NCBI GenBank assembly: GCA_942493305.1
Contig: OW818686.1
Span: forward strand, 2,976,001 to 3,040,000
DNA: 64,000 nt
Direction: 5' to 3'
From: UBA7672 sp030824255
GTDB lineage: Bacteria > Pseudomonadota > Alphaproteobacteria > Caulobacterales > Hyphomonadaceae
A model generated the notes under the pieces. That model was given only the letters and a program-made list of their open reading frames with translations, made no database searches and was not told the DNA's origin. Both the position numbers and the translations under genes were made by a program. Below are positions 8,783 through 16,902 of this stretch, piece after piece. Each line of letters opens with the position of its first letter. The stretch's first letter is position 1.

Positions 8783-9385
8783 GCGCGCAGAGGCGTTCTC
8801 AGACGCTGGCGCGCTGAGGCCGCAGGCAATCGGCAATTGGCAGTCGTTGGGCGGCGCGCGCGCGTTTGTAAGTGCGCCCGCGTGGTTCGATCCTTCGACA
8901 GGCTCGCGATGAACGCGCGGCTGCCTGCGGTCGATGCTCGCAGTGAGGGCGACGCGCGGTTCTGAAGTCAGGGCGGCGCGCTTCGCGATGCGCGCGACGT
9001 GGCGGCGGATGTGGGCTTCGGGGTCGCGGAGCCAGTCGGCGATGACCGCGAAACGGCGTTTCATTTCGTAGGGGGATTTGGGGCAAGGGCCGCCATAGGC
9101 AGCAGGCATGGGATGGTCGACGAAATCGGCGTCGTCGAGCGTCTTGCCGGCGAGCAGGAGAGCTGCGCCCTGCGCGAGCATCAGATCGCGATGCCATTCG
9201 GATTGGCGGAGGCCGGGCCATGAGTCACGCCAGGTGGGTTTGAACTTCGTTGTGCGGCGGATGTTGTTGAGTTTTGCGATGCGGGCTAGGAGCGCCGCGA
9301 GCCACGCGACGAGCATGGCGACAGGCGCGAGCCAGTTGGGGCTCGCGTTGGTGTCGTGTTCGGGCTGGTGTGCTTCGAACTGCAT
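8192..9385 (-). CDS. Hypothetical membrane-anchored protein with lost or displaced C-terminus
   Basis: The frame starts with ATG at 9385 and has no stop until 8192, deep inside gmk on the other strand, so only its first part is believable. The convincing section is roughly 8917-9385: an N-terminal hydrophobic segment (LAPVAMLVAWLAALLARIA, residues 18-36) followed by a basic, conserved-looking region ending DWLRDPEAHIRRHVARIAKR. Immediately after this, a palindromic repeat (8884-8916) is read through, and what follows looks like chance antisense coding. The likely history is a small membrane protein whose original 3' end was replaced by repeat insertion. No family recognised. Confidence 0.35.
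   Translation of the reverse strand: MQFEAHQPEHDTNASPNWLAPVAMLVAWLAALLARIAKLNNIRRTTKFKPTWRDSWPGLRQSEWHRDLMLAQGAALLLAGKTLDDADFVDHPMPAAYGGPCPKSPYEMKRRFAVIADWLRDPEAHIRRHVARIAKRAALTSEPRVALTASIDRRQPRVHREPVEGSNHAGALTNARAPPNDCQLPIACGLSAPASENASARLVAFARRAAALGLGCKPRILQQLVHHDAQRRALALHPLDIQDRLQLCESSIKIVVHDGEVILAPAQDILPRAIETALNRLLISAGTAFQPLLQLRQTRRQDEHRAHIARPNGLQRPCALPVDVEHHVRARHQPCFDFRARRAVEILEDLRPLEEVILINHPLELLDRAEVIIDGVGLARTRRARGRGNRKLYARNL
8884..8916. repeat. Imperfect palindromic intergenic-type repeat unit
   Basis: The segment contains the core CCTTCGACAGGCTC flanked by imperfect inverted arms (GTTCGATCC and GCGATGAAC). Elements of this consensus are common as dispersed intergenic repeats in alphaproteobacteria; that is background knowledge, since only one copy was seen in this window. 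It lies inside the doubtful reverse-strand frame downstream of gmk. Confidence 0.5.
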
Positions 9386-9731
9386 GGGCTGCAGTGTAAG
9401 TGCGCTCGGAACCCGGCCGAATCTGGATGTGGGTTTCCCTCAAGATTTGAGACGAGGGGTTTGAAAGGATGGAGGAAACGGATTCTGTTTCCTCCGGATC
9501 TGGACAACGTGCTTCCAACGAAATTGGCATACTGAACCGCTGCGCTCCTGCCCGGCAGTCGCTGTGCAGCGAACGCTGTGTGTGCGTTGGAGCTGTCGCG
9601 TCGCTGCGCGACGCGCTGCCGGGCGGGAGCCCGGCGGTCCGTTGGGTTCCGGCTCGCGATGCTTTCCAGCAAGGTGCGGTGATGGCGAGGGTTGATACGG
9701 GGCGGGTGGGGGCGCAGATTCGCAGAATCAC
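9386..9731. other. Intergenic region with hairpin and cloverleaf-like element
   Basis: No credible gene is seen on either strand. The region holds a 9-bp stem, GGAGGAAAC (9471-9479) with GTTTCCTCC (9487-9495) and a 7-base loop, lacking a T-run and so not a classical terminator, and the complex fold at 9544-9630. About 100 bases remain between the latter and the recJ start at 9732. Confidence 0.6.
9544..9630. other. Four-way cloverleaf-like structured element upstream of recJ
   Basis: A 15-bp closing stem pairs GCTCCTGCCCGGCAG (9544-9558) with CTGCCGGGCGGGAGC (9616-9630), with one G-U pair. Inside it are three hairpins: TCGCT/AGCGA with a GTGC loop (9559-9572), ACGC/GCGT with a TGTGTGT loop (9573-9587) and CGCGTCGC/GCGACGCG with a TGC loop (9597-9615). 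Nearly every base is paired. It could be a structured RNA in the recJ leader or a mobile palindromic repeat (REP-like DNA). It is not a tRNA, because arm lengths and invariant bases do not fit. Confidence 0.5.
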
Positions 9732-11516
9732 ATGAGCAATTCATCGCACTACCTTGGCGTATCAAAATCGCTGTCGGGCAAGGCCTGGCGGCAGCGGCCG
9801 GGGGATGACCGGCTGGCGGCGGAACATGCGCGTCGCCTGAAGTCTTCCGATCTGGTGGGGCGGTTGCTGGCGGCGCGGGGCGTGCAGCCGGACGAGGCGG
9901 AGCTGTTTCTCAACCCGACCCTGAAGGAGCTGTTTCCGGACCCGTCGACATTTGCGGACATGGACAAGGCGGCGGAGGTGATCCTCGGCGCGATCACGTC
10001 CGGCAAGAAGGTGGCGGTGTTTGCGGACTATGATGTCGATGGCGGCACATCGTCGGCCATCCTGTCTCGCTATTTCCGCGCGTGGGGGCGCGAGCTGATC
10101 CTCTACGTGCCGGACCGGCTGACTGAAGGCTTCGGCCCGACGCCGGGGGCGTTTCGCGCGCTGAAGGAGATGGGCGCGGAGCTGGTCGTCACCGTCGATT
10201 GCGGTGCGGCGGCGATCGCGGCGCTGCAGACGGCGAACGAGATCGGGCTCGATGTGGTGGTGATGGATCACCACCTGATGCACGACGAGACCACGCCGCC
10301 GATCCTGGCGCTGGTGAATCCGAACCGGCCGGATGACACATCGGGGCATGGCTTCCTTGCGGCGGCGGGCGTCGTGTTCGTGCTGGCGGTGGCGCTGAAC
10401 AGGCTGGCGCGCAGATTGGGCGTCGCGCCAGAGGGCGGGTTGCCTGACCCGATGCAGTGGCTGGATCTCGCGGCGCTGGGCACGCTGTGTGACATGGCGC
10501 CCTTGAAGGGCGTCAATCGCGCGCTGGTGACGCGGGGGCTCGCCGTGCTGGAGCGGCTCGACAATCAGGGGTTGAAGGCGCTGTCCGAAGTGGCGGGCAT
10601 CGAGGCGCCGAAGTCTGTCTATCATGCGACATTCGTTCTCGGGCCGCGCCTGAATGCGGGCGGACGCATAGGCGATCCTTGGACGGCGGCGAAGCTTCTG
10701 GCGACGGACGATCGCGCGGAGGCGATCCAGCTGGCCGAGAAGCTGAACTTCCAGAACGCCGAGCGGAAGGATGTGGAAGCGGGCATCCAGCAGGCGGCCA
10801 TGGAGCAGGTGGAGCGGCGGCTGGCCGTGATGCCCGACATCGGCATCCTCGTTGTAGGCGGCGAAGGCTGGCACCCCGGCGTGATCGGCATTGTCGCCGG
10901 CAGGCTGAAGGAAAAATATCACCGGCCTGCAATCGTGGTGGGCTGGGGCGAAGGCCTGGGGCCGGTGGCGCGCGGATCGGGGCGCTCGGTGGCAGGCGTC
11001 AACCTTGGCGATCTGGTGAGTGCGGCGGCGAAATCGGGACTGCTGCTGTCGGGCGGCGGGCACGCGATGGCGGCGGGGCTGAGCATGGACCCGGCGCGCC
11101 TGACTGAACTGCGCGAGCACATGGAAGCGATGACACAGGGCGCGACGTTCGAGCTGGAAGAGGCGCGCGTTCTGGAGATCGACGGCGCGCTGGCGCCGGG
11201 GGCGGCGACGGGCGAACTTCTCGAGACTGTCGAGCGGCTGGGACCGTTCGGATCAAATGCGCCGGAGCCTCTGTTCGCGCTACCGAATGTGAGGGCGGCG
11301 GGCGCGCGGCGCGTGGGCGAGAACCATGTTGCGTTCGACCTGATCGGCGAGGATGGCGCGCGCGTGCGGGCGATCGCGTTTCGCGTGGCCGATGGACCGG
11401 AGGGGCAGGCGATCCAGAAGGGCGCGGCGATCCACGTGGCGGGGCGGCTGAGGCCTGACACGTGGAAAGGGCCGGGCAAGGTGCAGATCGAAGTGGCGGA
11501 CGTTGCTCTCGCGTAG
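9732..11516 (+). CDS. recJ: Single-stranded-DNA exonuclease RecJ
   Basis: 5'-3' single-strand DNA exonuclease of the DHH superfamily, acting in RecF-pathway recombination, mismatch repair and base-excision repair. Catalytic motifs are present in order: ADYDVDGGTSSA (about residue 98), VTVDCGAAA, VVMDHHLMHD, DLAALGTLCDMAPL and the DHHA1 motif GGGHAMAAG near residue 440. Length 594 is normal. It is transcribed alone, after the structured intergenic element, and followed by a convergent small secreted-protein gene. Confidence 0.97.
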   Translation: MSNSSHYLGVSKSLSGKAWRQRPGDDRLAAEHARRLKSSDLVGRLLAARGVQPDEAELFLNPTLKELFPDPSTFADMDKAAEVILGAITSGKKVAVFADYDVDGGTSSAILSRYFRAWGRELILYVPDRLTEGFGPTPGAFRALKEMGAELVVTVDCGAAAIAALQTANEIGLDVVVMDHHLMHDETTPPILALVNPNRPDDTSGHGFLAAAGVVFVLAVALNRLARRLGVAPEGGLPDPMQWLDLAALGTLCDMAPLKGVNRALVTRGLAVLERLDNQGLKALSEVAGIEAPKSVYHATFVLGPRLNAGGRIGDPWTAAKLLATDDRAEAIQLAEKLNFQNAERKDVEAGIQQAAMEQVERRLAVMPDIGILVVGGEGWHPGVIGIVAGRLKEKYHRPAIVVGWGEGLGPVARGSGRSVAGVNLGDLVSAAAKSGLLLSGGGHAMAAGLSMDPARLTELREHMEAMTQGATFELEEARVLEIDGALAPGAATGELLETVERLGPFGSNAPEPLFALPNVRAAGARRVGENHVAFDLIGEDGARVRAIAFRVADGPEGQAIQKGAAIHVAGRLRPDTWKGPGKVQIEVADVALA

Positions 11517-11563
11517 TGGGCGCTGGCCTGAGGCTCGTACGCGAATGATCCCGTGGGTTCGCG

Positions 11564-11926
11564 CTACTCAGCCGCCGCGCAGAACTGGTCGCGGGCGCGC
11601 GCCATCGCGCCGCTCTGGAGCGTGATGTCGAGGATGAGGTTGTCGAGTTCGTTGCGTCGGGCCGGAGGCAGCGCACCTTCGTCGTCCAGGGCGTCGCGGA
11701 AGTCGTAGGCCGTGTCGATATAGATCCCGTATTTGGTTACGGCGTCCTTGGCATAGCGGCACGCCTTTGCGTTGTCCCCAGCCTCGTTGGCTTCCACAAC
11801 ATAGGCGGCTGTGGCGCGGACGGCGCTGTTCGCCCTTTCCAGCATGTCCTTGTAGGCCAGCGAGTCCTGCGCGCTGGCGATGGGCGCGAGCAGCATGGCG
11901 AAAGCGGCGGCGATGGCTGTACGCAT
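11564..11926 (-). CDS. Small secreted hypothetical protein
   Basis: The start at 11926 gives a protein of 120 residues with a clear Sec signal peptide (MRTAIAAAFAMLLAPIASAQ, cleavage after ASA). The mature part is acidic and helical, with two cysteines (in AKACRYAKDA and near the end in DQFCAAA) that could pair in the periplasm. Upstream in-frame codons lack a signal peptide and are not used. Convergent with recJ, 47 bases apart. No family recognised; periplasmic location is inferred from the signal only. Confidence 0.7.
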   Translation of the reverse strand: MRTAIAAAFAMLLAPIASAQDSLAYKDMLERANSAVRATAAYVVEANEAGDNAKACRYAKDAVTKYGIYIDTAYDFRDALDDEGALPPARRNELDNLILDITLQSGAMARARDQFCAAAE

Positions 11927-12133
11927 GGATAGGTCCCCGGTCGAACTTGGTTCTGGATAGGCGGTCAGCGCGCACCAGAACGCCTCGCAGGTTTGATGCA
12001 CCACAATGAAGGATGTCCTGAGGCGGAATGGCGCGCGCCAATTTCCACACGCGGCGCGCGGTGACGGAGTTATCGGCAGCGCGACTTAACCTTTGATGTT
12101 GCTCATGCCAGCGCGAGAACATAACACGAACAC

Positions 12134-13345
12134 ATGAAGCTGATCGACAAGCTGAAAATCCTGGCGGACGCGGCAAAATATGATGCGTCTTGTTCCTCGA
12201 GCGGGGGCAAGAAGCGCGACAGCCGGGCCACGCGCAGCATCGGGTCGAACGAAGGATCGGGGATCTGTCACTCGTACACGCCGGATGGGCGGTGCATCTC
12301 GTTGCTGAAAATCCTGCTGACGAACCAGTGCCTCTACGATTGCGCGTACTGCATCAACCGGCGGTCTTCCAATGTGGCGCGGGCGAAGTTCACGGTGGAC
12401 GAGGTGGTGCAGCTGACGCTGGATTTCTACCGGCGCAACTACATCGAGGGGTTGTTTCTTTCTTCCGGCATAATCCGGTCGCATGACGACACGATGGAGG
12501 AGATGGTGCGCGTGGCGCGGAGCCTGCGCGAGACGCACCTGTTCGGCGGCTACATTCATCTGAAGCTGATCGCGGGGTCATCGCCTGAGCTGCTGGCGGA
12601 GGCGGGTCGATATGCGGATCGCGTGTCGGTGAATGTGGAGCTGTCGAAGGACGAGAGCCTGATCGCGCTGGCGCCGGAGAAGCGCGGCGACGTCATCCGC
12701 AAGTCGATGGCGCAGGTGCGGCTGGGCATCGACGAAGGGAGCGAGCGGGGCGCGCCGAGCTTTGCGCCGGCGGGGCAGAGCACGCAGATGATCGTAGGCG
12801 CCGATGGCGCGAGCGATCGGGACATCCTGTCGAGCAGCAAGAATCTTTATGGCGCTTATGGGCTGAAGCGTGTGTTCTATTCGGCCTTCAGTCCCATTCC
12901 GGATTCGAGTGCGCGATTGCCGTTGAAGGCTGCGCCGCTGATGCGGGAGCACCGGCTCTATCAGGCCGACTGGATGATGCGGTTCTATCGCTTCACGGCG
13001 GATGAGATCGTGACGGGGAGCGACGGGCTGCTGGATCTGGCGATCGATCCGAAGCTGGCGTGGGCGCTGGCGCATCGCGGGGCGTTTCCGGTGGATGTGA
13101 ATCGGGCGGCTCGCGAGATGCTGTTGCGCGTGCCGGGGCTGGGCGTGAAGGCGGTGGACCGCATTGTGCAGGCGCGGCGGCAGCGGGAGCTGGGGCTCAG
13201 CGATGTGGCGCGGGTGACGCGGTCGGTGGAGAAGTGCCGGGCGTTCATCATCACGCGCGACTGGCGGCCGGTGAAGCTGAGTGATGCGGAGGGGCTGCGG
13301 GAGCGGTTCGCGCCGAAGGCGGAGCAGCTGGAGCTGTTCGCATGA
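12134..13345 (+). CDS. Putative DNA modification/repair radical SAM protein
   Basis: Radical SAM enzyme of the family always found with UdgX-type proteins (the 'rSAM linked to UDG' family). The [4Fe-4S] motif CLYDCAYC (CxxxCxxC) lies near residue 65 in LLTNQCLYDCAYCINRR. The C-terminal part has a helix-hairpin-helix-like DNA-binding segment (LLRVPGLGVKAVDRIVQARR). Length 403 fits. The stop overlaps the start of the UdgX gene by four bases (ATGA at 13342-13345), so the two are translationally coupled. The substrate is unknown; a nucleic-acid lesion is inferred from the partner. Confidence 0.92.
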   Translation: MKLIDKLKILADAAKYDASCSSSGGKKRDSRATRSIGSNEGSGICHSYTPDGRCISLLKILLTNQCLYDCAYCINRRSSNVARAKFTVDEVVQLTLDFYRRNYIEGLFLSSGIIRSHDDTMEEMVRVARSLRETHLFGGYIHLKLIAGSSPELLAEAGRYADRVSVNVELSKDESLIALAPEKRGDVIRKSMAQVRLGIDEGSERGAPSFAPAGQSTQMIVGADGASDRDILSSSKNLYGAYGLKRVFYSAFSPIPDSSARLPLKAAPLMREHRLYQADWMMRFYRFTADEIVTGSDGLLDLAIDPKLAWALAHRGAFPVDVNRAAREMLLRVPGLGVKAVDRIVQARRQRELGLSDVARVTRSVEKCRAFIITRDWRPVKLSDAEGLRERFAPKAEQLELFA

Positions 13346-14814
13346 TCGGGGTGGAGCTGGCCGAGGCGGCGACGTTCGATGAGTGGCGCGGGAAGGCGCG
13401 GGCGCTGCTGGGCGCGCGTGTGGCGCCGGAGGATGTGGCGTGGACGGGCGCAGGCGCGCCGGGATTGTTCGGTGGGGACGCGACGCCTGTCGATACGGGG
13501 TTCGCCCTGAGCGTGCCGCGCGCGTTTGTCGAGGTGGCGCGGAAGGCGGTGCTGCATGTCGAGCCGGAGCGGTTTGCGCTGCTGTATCGGGTGCTGTGGC
13601 GGCTGCAGGGCCATCGGGGGCTGATGGAGGATGCGGCGGATGCCGATGTGACGCGGCTGCGGGATCTGGCGAAGGCGGTGCGGCGGGACGAGCACAAGAT
13701 GCATGCCTTCGTGCGGTTCAAGGAGGTGAAGGATGATGATGGGCCGCGCTTCGTTGCGTGGTTCGAGCCGCAGCATCATATCCTGCGCGAGACGGCGGAT
13801 TTCTTCGTGCGGCGCTTCACCGGCATGCGCTGGTCGATCGTGACGCCGGAGCTGAGCGCGCACTGGGATGGCGGGCAGCTGACTTTCGGGCCGGGTGGGC
13901 AGCGCGGCGATGTGCCGGCGGAGGATGCGCGCGACGAGGACTGGCGCGAGTATTACCGCGCCATGTTCAATCCGGCGCGGCTGAAGATCAACGCGATGAC
14001 ACGCGAGATGCCCAAGCACTACTGGAAGAACTTGCCGGAAGCGCGGGACATTGCCGGGCTGATCGCATCGGCGTCCGACCGGGCGGAGGGGATGGTGGAA
14101 GCGGCGCCGACCGTGCCGAAGAAGCGCGCGGGCGCGGCTGCGGCGCGGATCATGCCGGAGGCTCCATCGCCGGGCGTGACGCGCATCATTGATCGCGGGG
14201 CGGCGCCCGCGTCGATCGCGGAGCTGAACGCGGCGCTGCCGGGATGCCGATCATGCGCGCTGTGGCGGCCGGCGACGCAGGTGGTCATGGGCGAGGGCAA
14301 GGCGGACCGTCCGCTGCTGGCCTTCGTGGGGGAACAGCCGGGCGACCAGGAGGATCTGGCCGGACGGCCTTTCGTCGGCCCGGCGGGACAGCTGCTCGAC
14401 CGCGCGCTCAAGGAGGCGGGGATCGACCGGGCCGAGGCCTGGCTCACCAATGCCGTGAAGCACTTCAAATTCGAGCCGCGCGGCAAAAGGCGCATCCACT
14501 CCAGGCCCAATGCAGGGGAGGTGGAGGCGTGCCGGTGGTGGGTGAAGCATGAGCTGGACCTGGTGCGCCCGGCGCTGACGGTGGCGCTGGGGGCGACGGC
14601 GGCGGCCTCGCTGGCGGGGTATCGGGGGCCGCTGCACGCGGTGCGCGGGCGAATCATCCACGCGCGCGAGGGGCGCCCGGTGTTCGTGACGGTGCACCCG
14701 TCCTTCCTGCTGCGCCTGCCGGATGAGGCGGCGAAGACAGGGGAATATGCCCGGTTTGTGGGGGAATTGCGCGAAGGACGGCGGCTGGCGGGGGATATGG
14801 CGCAGGCGGCGTGA
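13342..14814 (+). CDS. DUF4130-UdgX fusion, uracil-DNA binding/glycosylase protein
   Basis: Two-domain protein. Residues 1-230 resemble the DUF4130 'SAM-linked' domain, and residues 295-480 are a UdgX-type uracil-DNA glycosylase. The UDG motifs are GEQPGDQED (330-338), the R-loop GKRRIHSRP (381-389) and HPSFLLR (452-458). His386 in KRRIH corresponds to the histidine that in characterised UdgX forms a covalent bond to the uracil-derived abasic sugar. Cysteines at 302, 305 and 397 are candidates for the Fe-S cluster. It is coupled to the radical SAM gene. A linker of low complexity (240-290) joins the domains. Confidence 0.93.
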   Translation: MIGVELAEAATFDEWRGKARALLGARVAPEDVAWTGAGAPGLFGGDATPVDTGFALSVPRAFVEVARKAVLHVEPERFALLYRVLWRLQGHRGLMEDAADADVTRLRDLAKAVRRDEHKMHAFVRFKEVKDDDGPRFVAWFEPQHHILRETADFFVRRFTGMRWSIVTPELSAHWDGGQLTFGPGGQRGDVPAEDARDEDWREYYRAMFNPARLKINAMTREMPKHYWKNLPEARDIAGLIASASDRAEGMVEAAPTVPKKRAGAAAARIMPEAPSPGVTRIIDRGAAPASIAELNAALPGCRSCALWRPATQVVMGEGKADRPLLAFVGEQPGDQEDLAGRPFVGPAGQLLDRALKEAGIDRAEAWLTNAVKHFKFEPRGKRRIHSRPNAGEVEACRWWVKHELDLVRPALTVALGATAAASLAGYRGPLHAVRGRIIHAREGRPVFVTVHPSFLLRLPDEAAKTGEYARFVGELREGRRLAGDMAQAA

Positions 14815-14889
14815 GCGCCGCGCAAACTCCCCACCGAGACCGCTTGCGCACAAGCGGCGAGGCAGCTATATCGCCCCCCTCCGCCGAGC

Positions 14890-14964
14890 GGTCCCTTCGT
14901 CTATCGGTTAGGACATCTGGTTTTCAACCAGGAAAGAGGGGTTCGACTCCCCTAGGGACTGCCA
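14890..14964 (+). tRNA. tRNA-Glu(TTC)
   Basis: All arms fold: acceptor GGTCCCT/AGGGACT with a G-U closing pair, anticodon stem TCTGG/CCAGG... with loop TTTTCAA giving anticodon TTC, T-arm AGGGG/CCCCT with TTCGACT loop, discriminator G and encoded CCA. It is followed by a terminator at 14977-15001 and by a patch of accessory genes, so it may also be an integration site. Confidence 0.97.
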
Positions 14965-14976
14965 GCGGATTCGATA

Positions 14977-15001
14977 GCGCCTTGATCGGGCGCCATTTTT
15001 T
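14977..15001 (+). terminator. Terminator after tRNA-Glu
   Basis: Short stem GCGCC (14977-14981) with GGCGC (14989-14993), seven-base loop, followed by CA and six T residues (14996-15001). Correctly placed 12 bases after the tRNA CCA end. Confidence 0.7.
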
Positions 15002-15140
15002 CTCGACCATCGAAAGTGACCGTAGCGCTGGCCATAGCGGCGTGGGTGGAAACTCGGTGGCACACCCGACCAAAATGTCGCGGCTTAGTTGTCGCTCTGG
15101 CCTCAGCTAGAGGGCCAAGGAAGAGACGCAGACGGCGGGG

Positions 15141-15876
15141 TCACGACAACCTTCGGGTGCCCTTGCACCGAGGAAACGTGGAGCACGAAAGAAAGCTGGT
15201 GCCGGACTGTCGATTGGTTCGCTCTACCAACGGAGCCCCGCACCGAGGGCACGTCATGCCGACCTCAGTTTTCAAATGCCTGACGTGTGCGCTTCGAGTG
15301 CGAATGCTCGACCGGAGGCTATCGCTGGAGAGGCTTTCGGAAAAAGCGCGAACCTCCTCCTCGCTGAGAACGGCAACGTGCTTGGATTTGATGTGGTCTG
15401 CCAGTGCCTGAACGCTCCAGACAACGCCCGGGGGGCATCGCGGACTTTGGGATGCCGGAGCCGACAAACGCTACAACTCCGTGGACCATGTGCGCCCTGA
15501 TGCGCAGAAGCTCCTGAACCGCCTTTATGTGTTTGTAGTTTTGGCGAGTCGGATTCTGGAATTTCGACTTCCTGCGGAACACAATCTGTGTCCACACCGG
15601 CTGATCCGCGCTCCCGAATATCCAGCCTTTCATGTTCTTGGTCTCGATGACGAAGACGCCGAACCGCGAAACGATGACATGATCGATCTGTGTCGTTCCA
15701 TCGCGCGCGGGCAGCGTCAGGTCATGGAACAGCCGATATTCTTGTTCATCCAAGTGCGCGCGAAGTGATTGCCGTACTCGCCGTTCGCCAAGCGCTCCCT
15801 TGAACGACGGGGATTGCAGAAACCAAACGACGATCAGGAAAACAGCAAGAGCCGCGAACACAATAAGATTCTGCAA
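15141..15876 (-). pseudogene. NERD nuclease-like/zinc-ribbon protein, frameshifted
   Basis: The first frame (TTG at 15876) encodes a membrane anchor (residues 4-20) and a NERD domain: GALGERRVRQSL, then TQIDHVIVSRFGVFVIETKN with the nuclease-like D and ExK residues, and W.Q.VF......F.NP..QN..H. It runs into a CCCCCC run (reverse strand, 15430-15435) and shifts to a meaningless tail. Removing one C joins it to the next frame, which ends in a topoisomerase-type zinc ribbon (CPRCGAPLVERTN...CSTFPRC). The restored protein is 244 residues, the classic NERD plus C4 zinc-finger form. Either a decayed gene, a sequencing slip in the C-run, or a slippage-controlled gene. Confidence 0.8.
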
Positions 15877-15907
15877 AACGCCCCCTCGCTTCGATTATTG
15901 CCGCCAG

Positions 15908-16063
15908 TCAGCTGGCAGCGAACAGGTCATCACCGAACAACCGCGACAACAACTGTTCTAGCGTGTCGAGACGCACGAAACGCGACGTCGGCACTTTGCG
16001 CGTGCCCCGCCGTTTCGCCGCAACGCCTTCCGCATTGGCCTTGAGATGCTGGCTCACCGTCAT
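15908..16063 (-). CDS. Small basic protein of unknown function (51 aa)
   Basis: An ATG at 16063 follows a GGAGG by one base and opens a 51-codon frame beginning MTVSQHLKANAEGVAAKRRG, continuing with a basic TRKVP.SRFVRLD segment and ending LLSRLFGDDLFAAS. The strong ribosome-binding site (though close), the amphipathic helical pattern and its place 31 bases upstream of the NERD gene on the same strand support a real gene. No family recognised; it resembles small DNA-binding or antitoxin-like proteins only in size and charge. Confidence 0.4.
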   Translation of the reverse strand: MTVSQHLKANAEGVAAKRRGTRKVPTSRFVRLDTLEQLLSRLFGDDLFAAS

Positions 16064-16333
16064 GCCTCCAATGGAGGGGAGCGGTTTACGTTCACTGACT
16101 CATCCATAGTGCGTCCCACTCAACGGCCTCCGCTATGCCTGACGCTAAGATCAGCAAAGTGGCGCCCACAGAAACTCTTTGCAGTTCAAACGTAAGCACA
16201 CGCTGTTGGCAGCCCACAGAGCTTCGCATTTCGGGGAGGTGTTAGGAATGAGTCGAATGCGGTCGCTGCGGATAATTAGACGAGGCGGCTTACAATCGCC
16301 GGCAATTGCCGTTCCGGCACAGGCATTGACGGT

Positions 16334-16789
16334 TTACGTTTCGCCCGTGCCGCCACTCGCTGCGCTGAGATACTGGCTGCCAGTGGGTATTCCGGGCTCA
16401 ATCGCGATCTCGAGTTCTTTAGCTTGGATGAATCCGCCCAGCCCACAAGCGGGCTCCAAGCCTAGTCGAACGTCGCCGCCGTCTGTGCGGCTGAGTTTGA
16501 GGCCGTCCAAAGCATTTTGATGATTGAATCCATCAAGCTCCATGGTCTCAATCCAAGAGAGCTTGAAGACTACGACAACGTGGCGCGTGCAGATGAAGTA
16601 GCCCCTCGCATCTACTTCCGGCGTCATCTGAAAGGCATGAACTCTTAGAATGGCGCTTGCGGCGTCGCGATCCAAAGCGAGGGAGAGCACTTCTGCGTCA
16701 TGAAAGGATGGCATTCGTCCCGCGAACCATTGGAGGAGTTCTGGCCCACCTGGAATGTCGCTTACGATTGCCGTGCTCAAGCTCGCCAC
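16334..16789 (-). CDS. Imm50-like immunity-family protein
   Basis: A 151-residue protein starting at GTG 16789. The segment LLQWFAGRMPSFHDAEVLSL, followed by a VVVFKLSWIETMELDGFNHQ strand block and a C-terminal LEIAIEPG strand, matches the pattern of the immunity protein 50 family (W-F....PSFHDAEV...L.R). Imm50 proteins usually neutralise polymorphic toxins, but no toxin gene is visible nearby, so this would be an orphan. It sits in the accessory patch downstream of tRNA-Glu. The family call is from motif recall and moderately sure. Confidence 0.6.
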   Translation of the reverse strand: MASLSTAIVSDIPGGPELLQWFAGRMPSFHDAEVLSLALDRDAASAILRVHAFQMTPEVDARGYFICTRHVVVVFKLSWIETMELDGFNHQNALDGLKLSRTDGGDVRLGLEPACGLGGFIQAKELEIAIEPGIPTGSQYLSAASGGTGET

Positions 16790-16902
16790 CTCTCAGACCT
16801 CACGAAGCTATAGCGCGAAACCACGAATGTCCGAAAAGGGCCAACATCTGCCTCTGACGCCGTCGGGCGTGAAGGGCAAGAAATCGCCGAAAACAGGCCG
16901 GC

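Noticed and set aside
9471..9495. Hairpin GGAGGAAAC/GTTTCCTCC as a terminator
   Set aside because: No T-run on either strand and no gene ends next to it in the right orientation.
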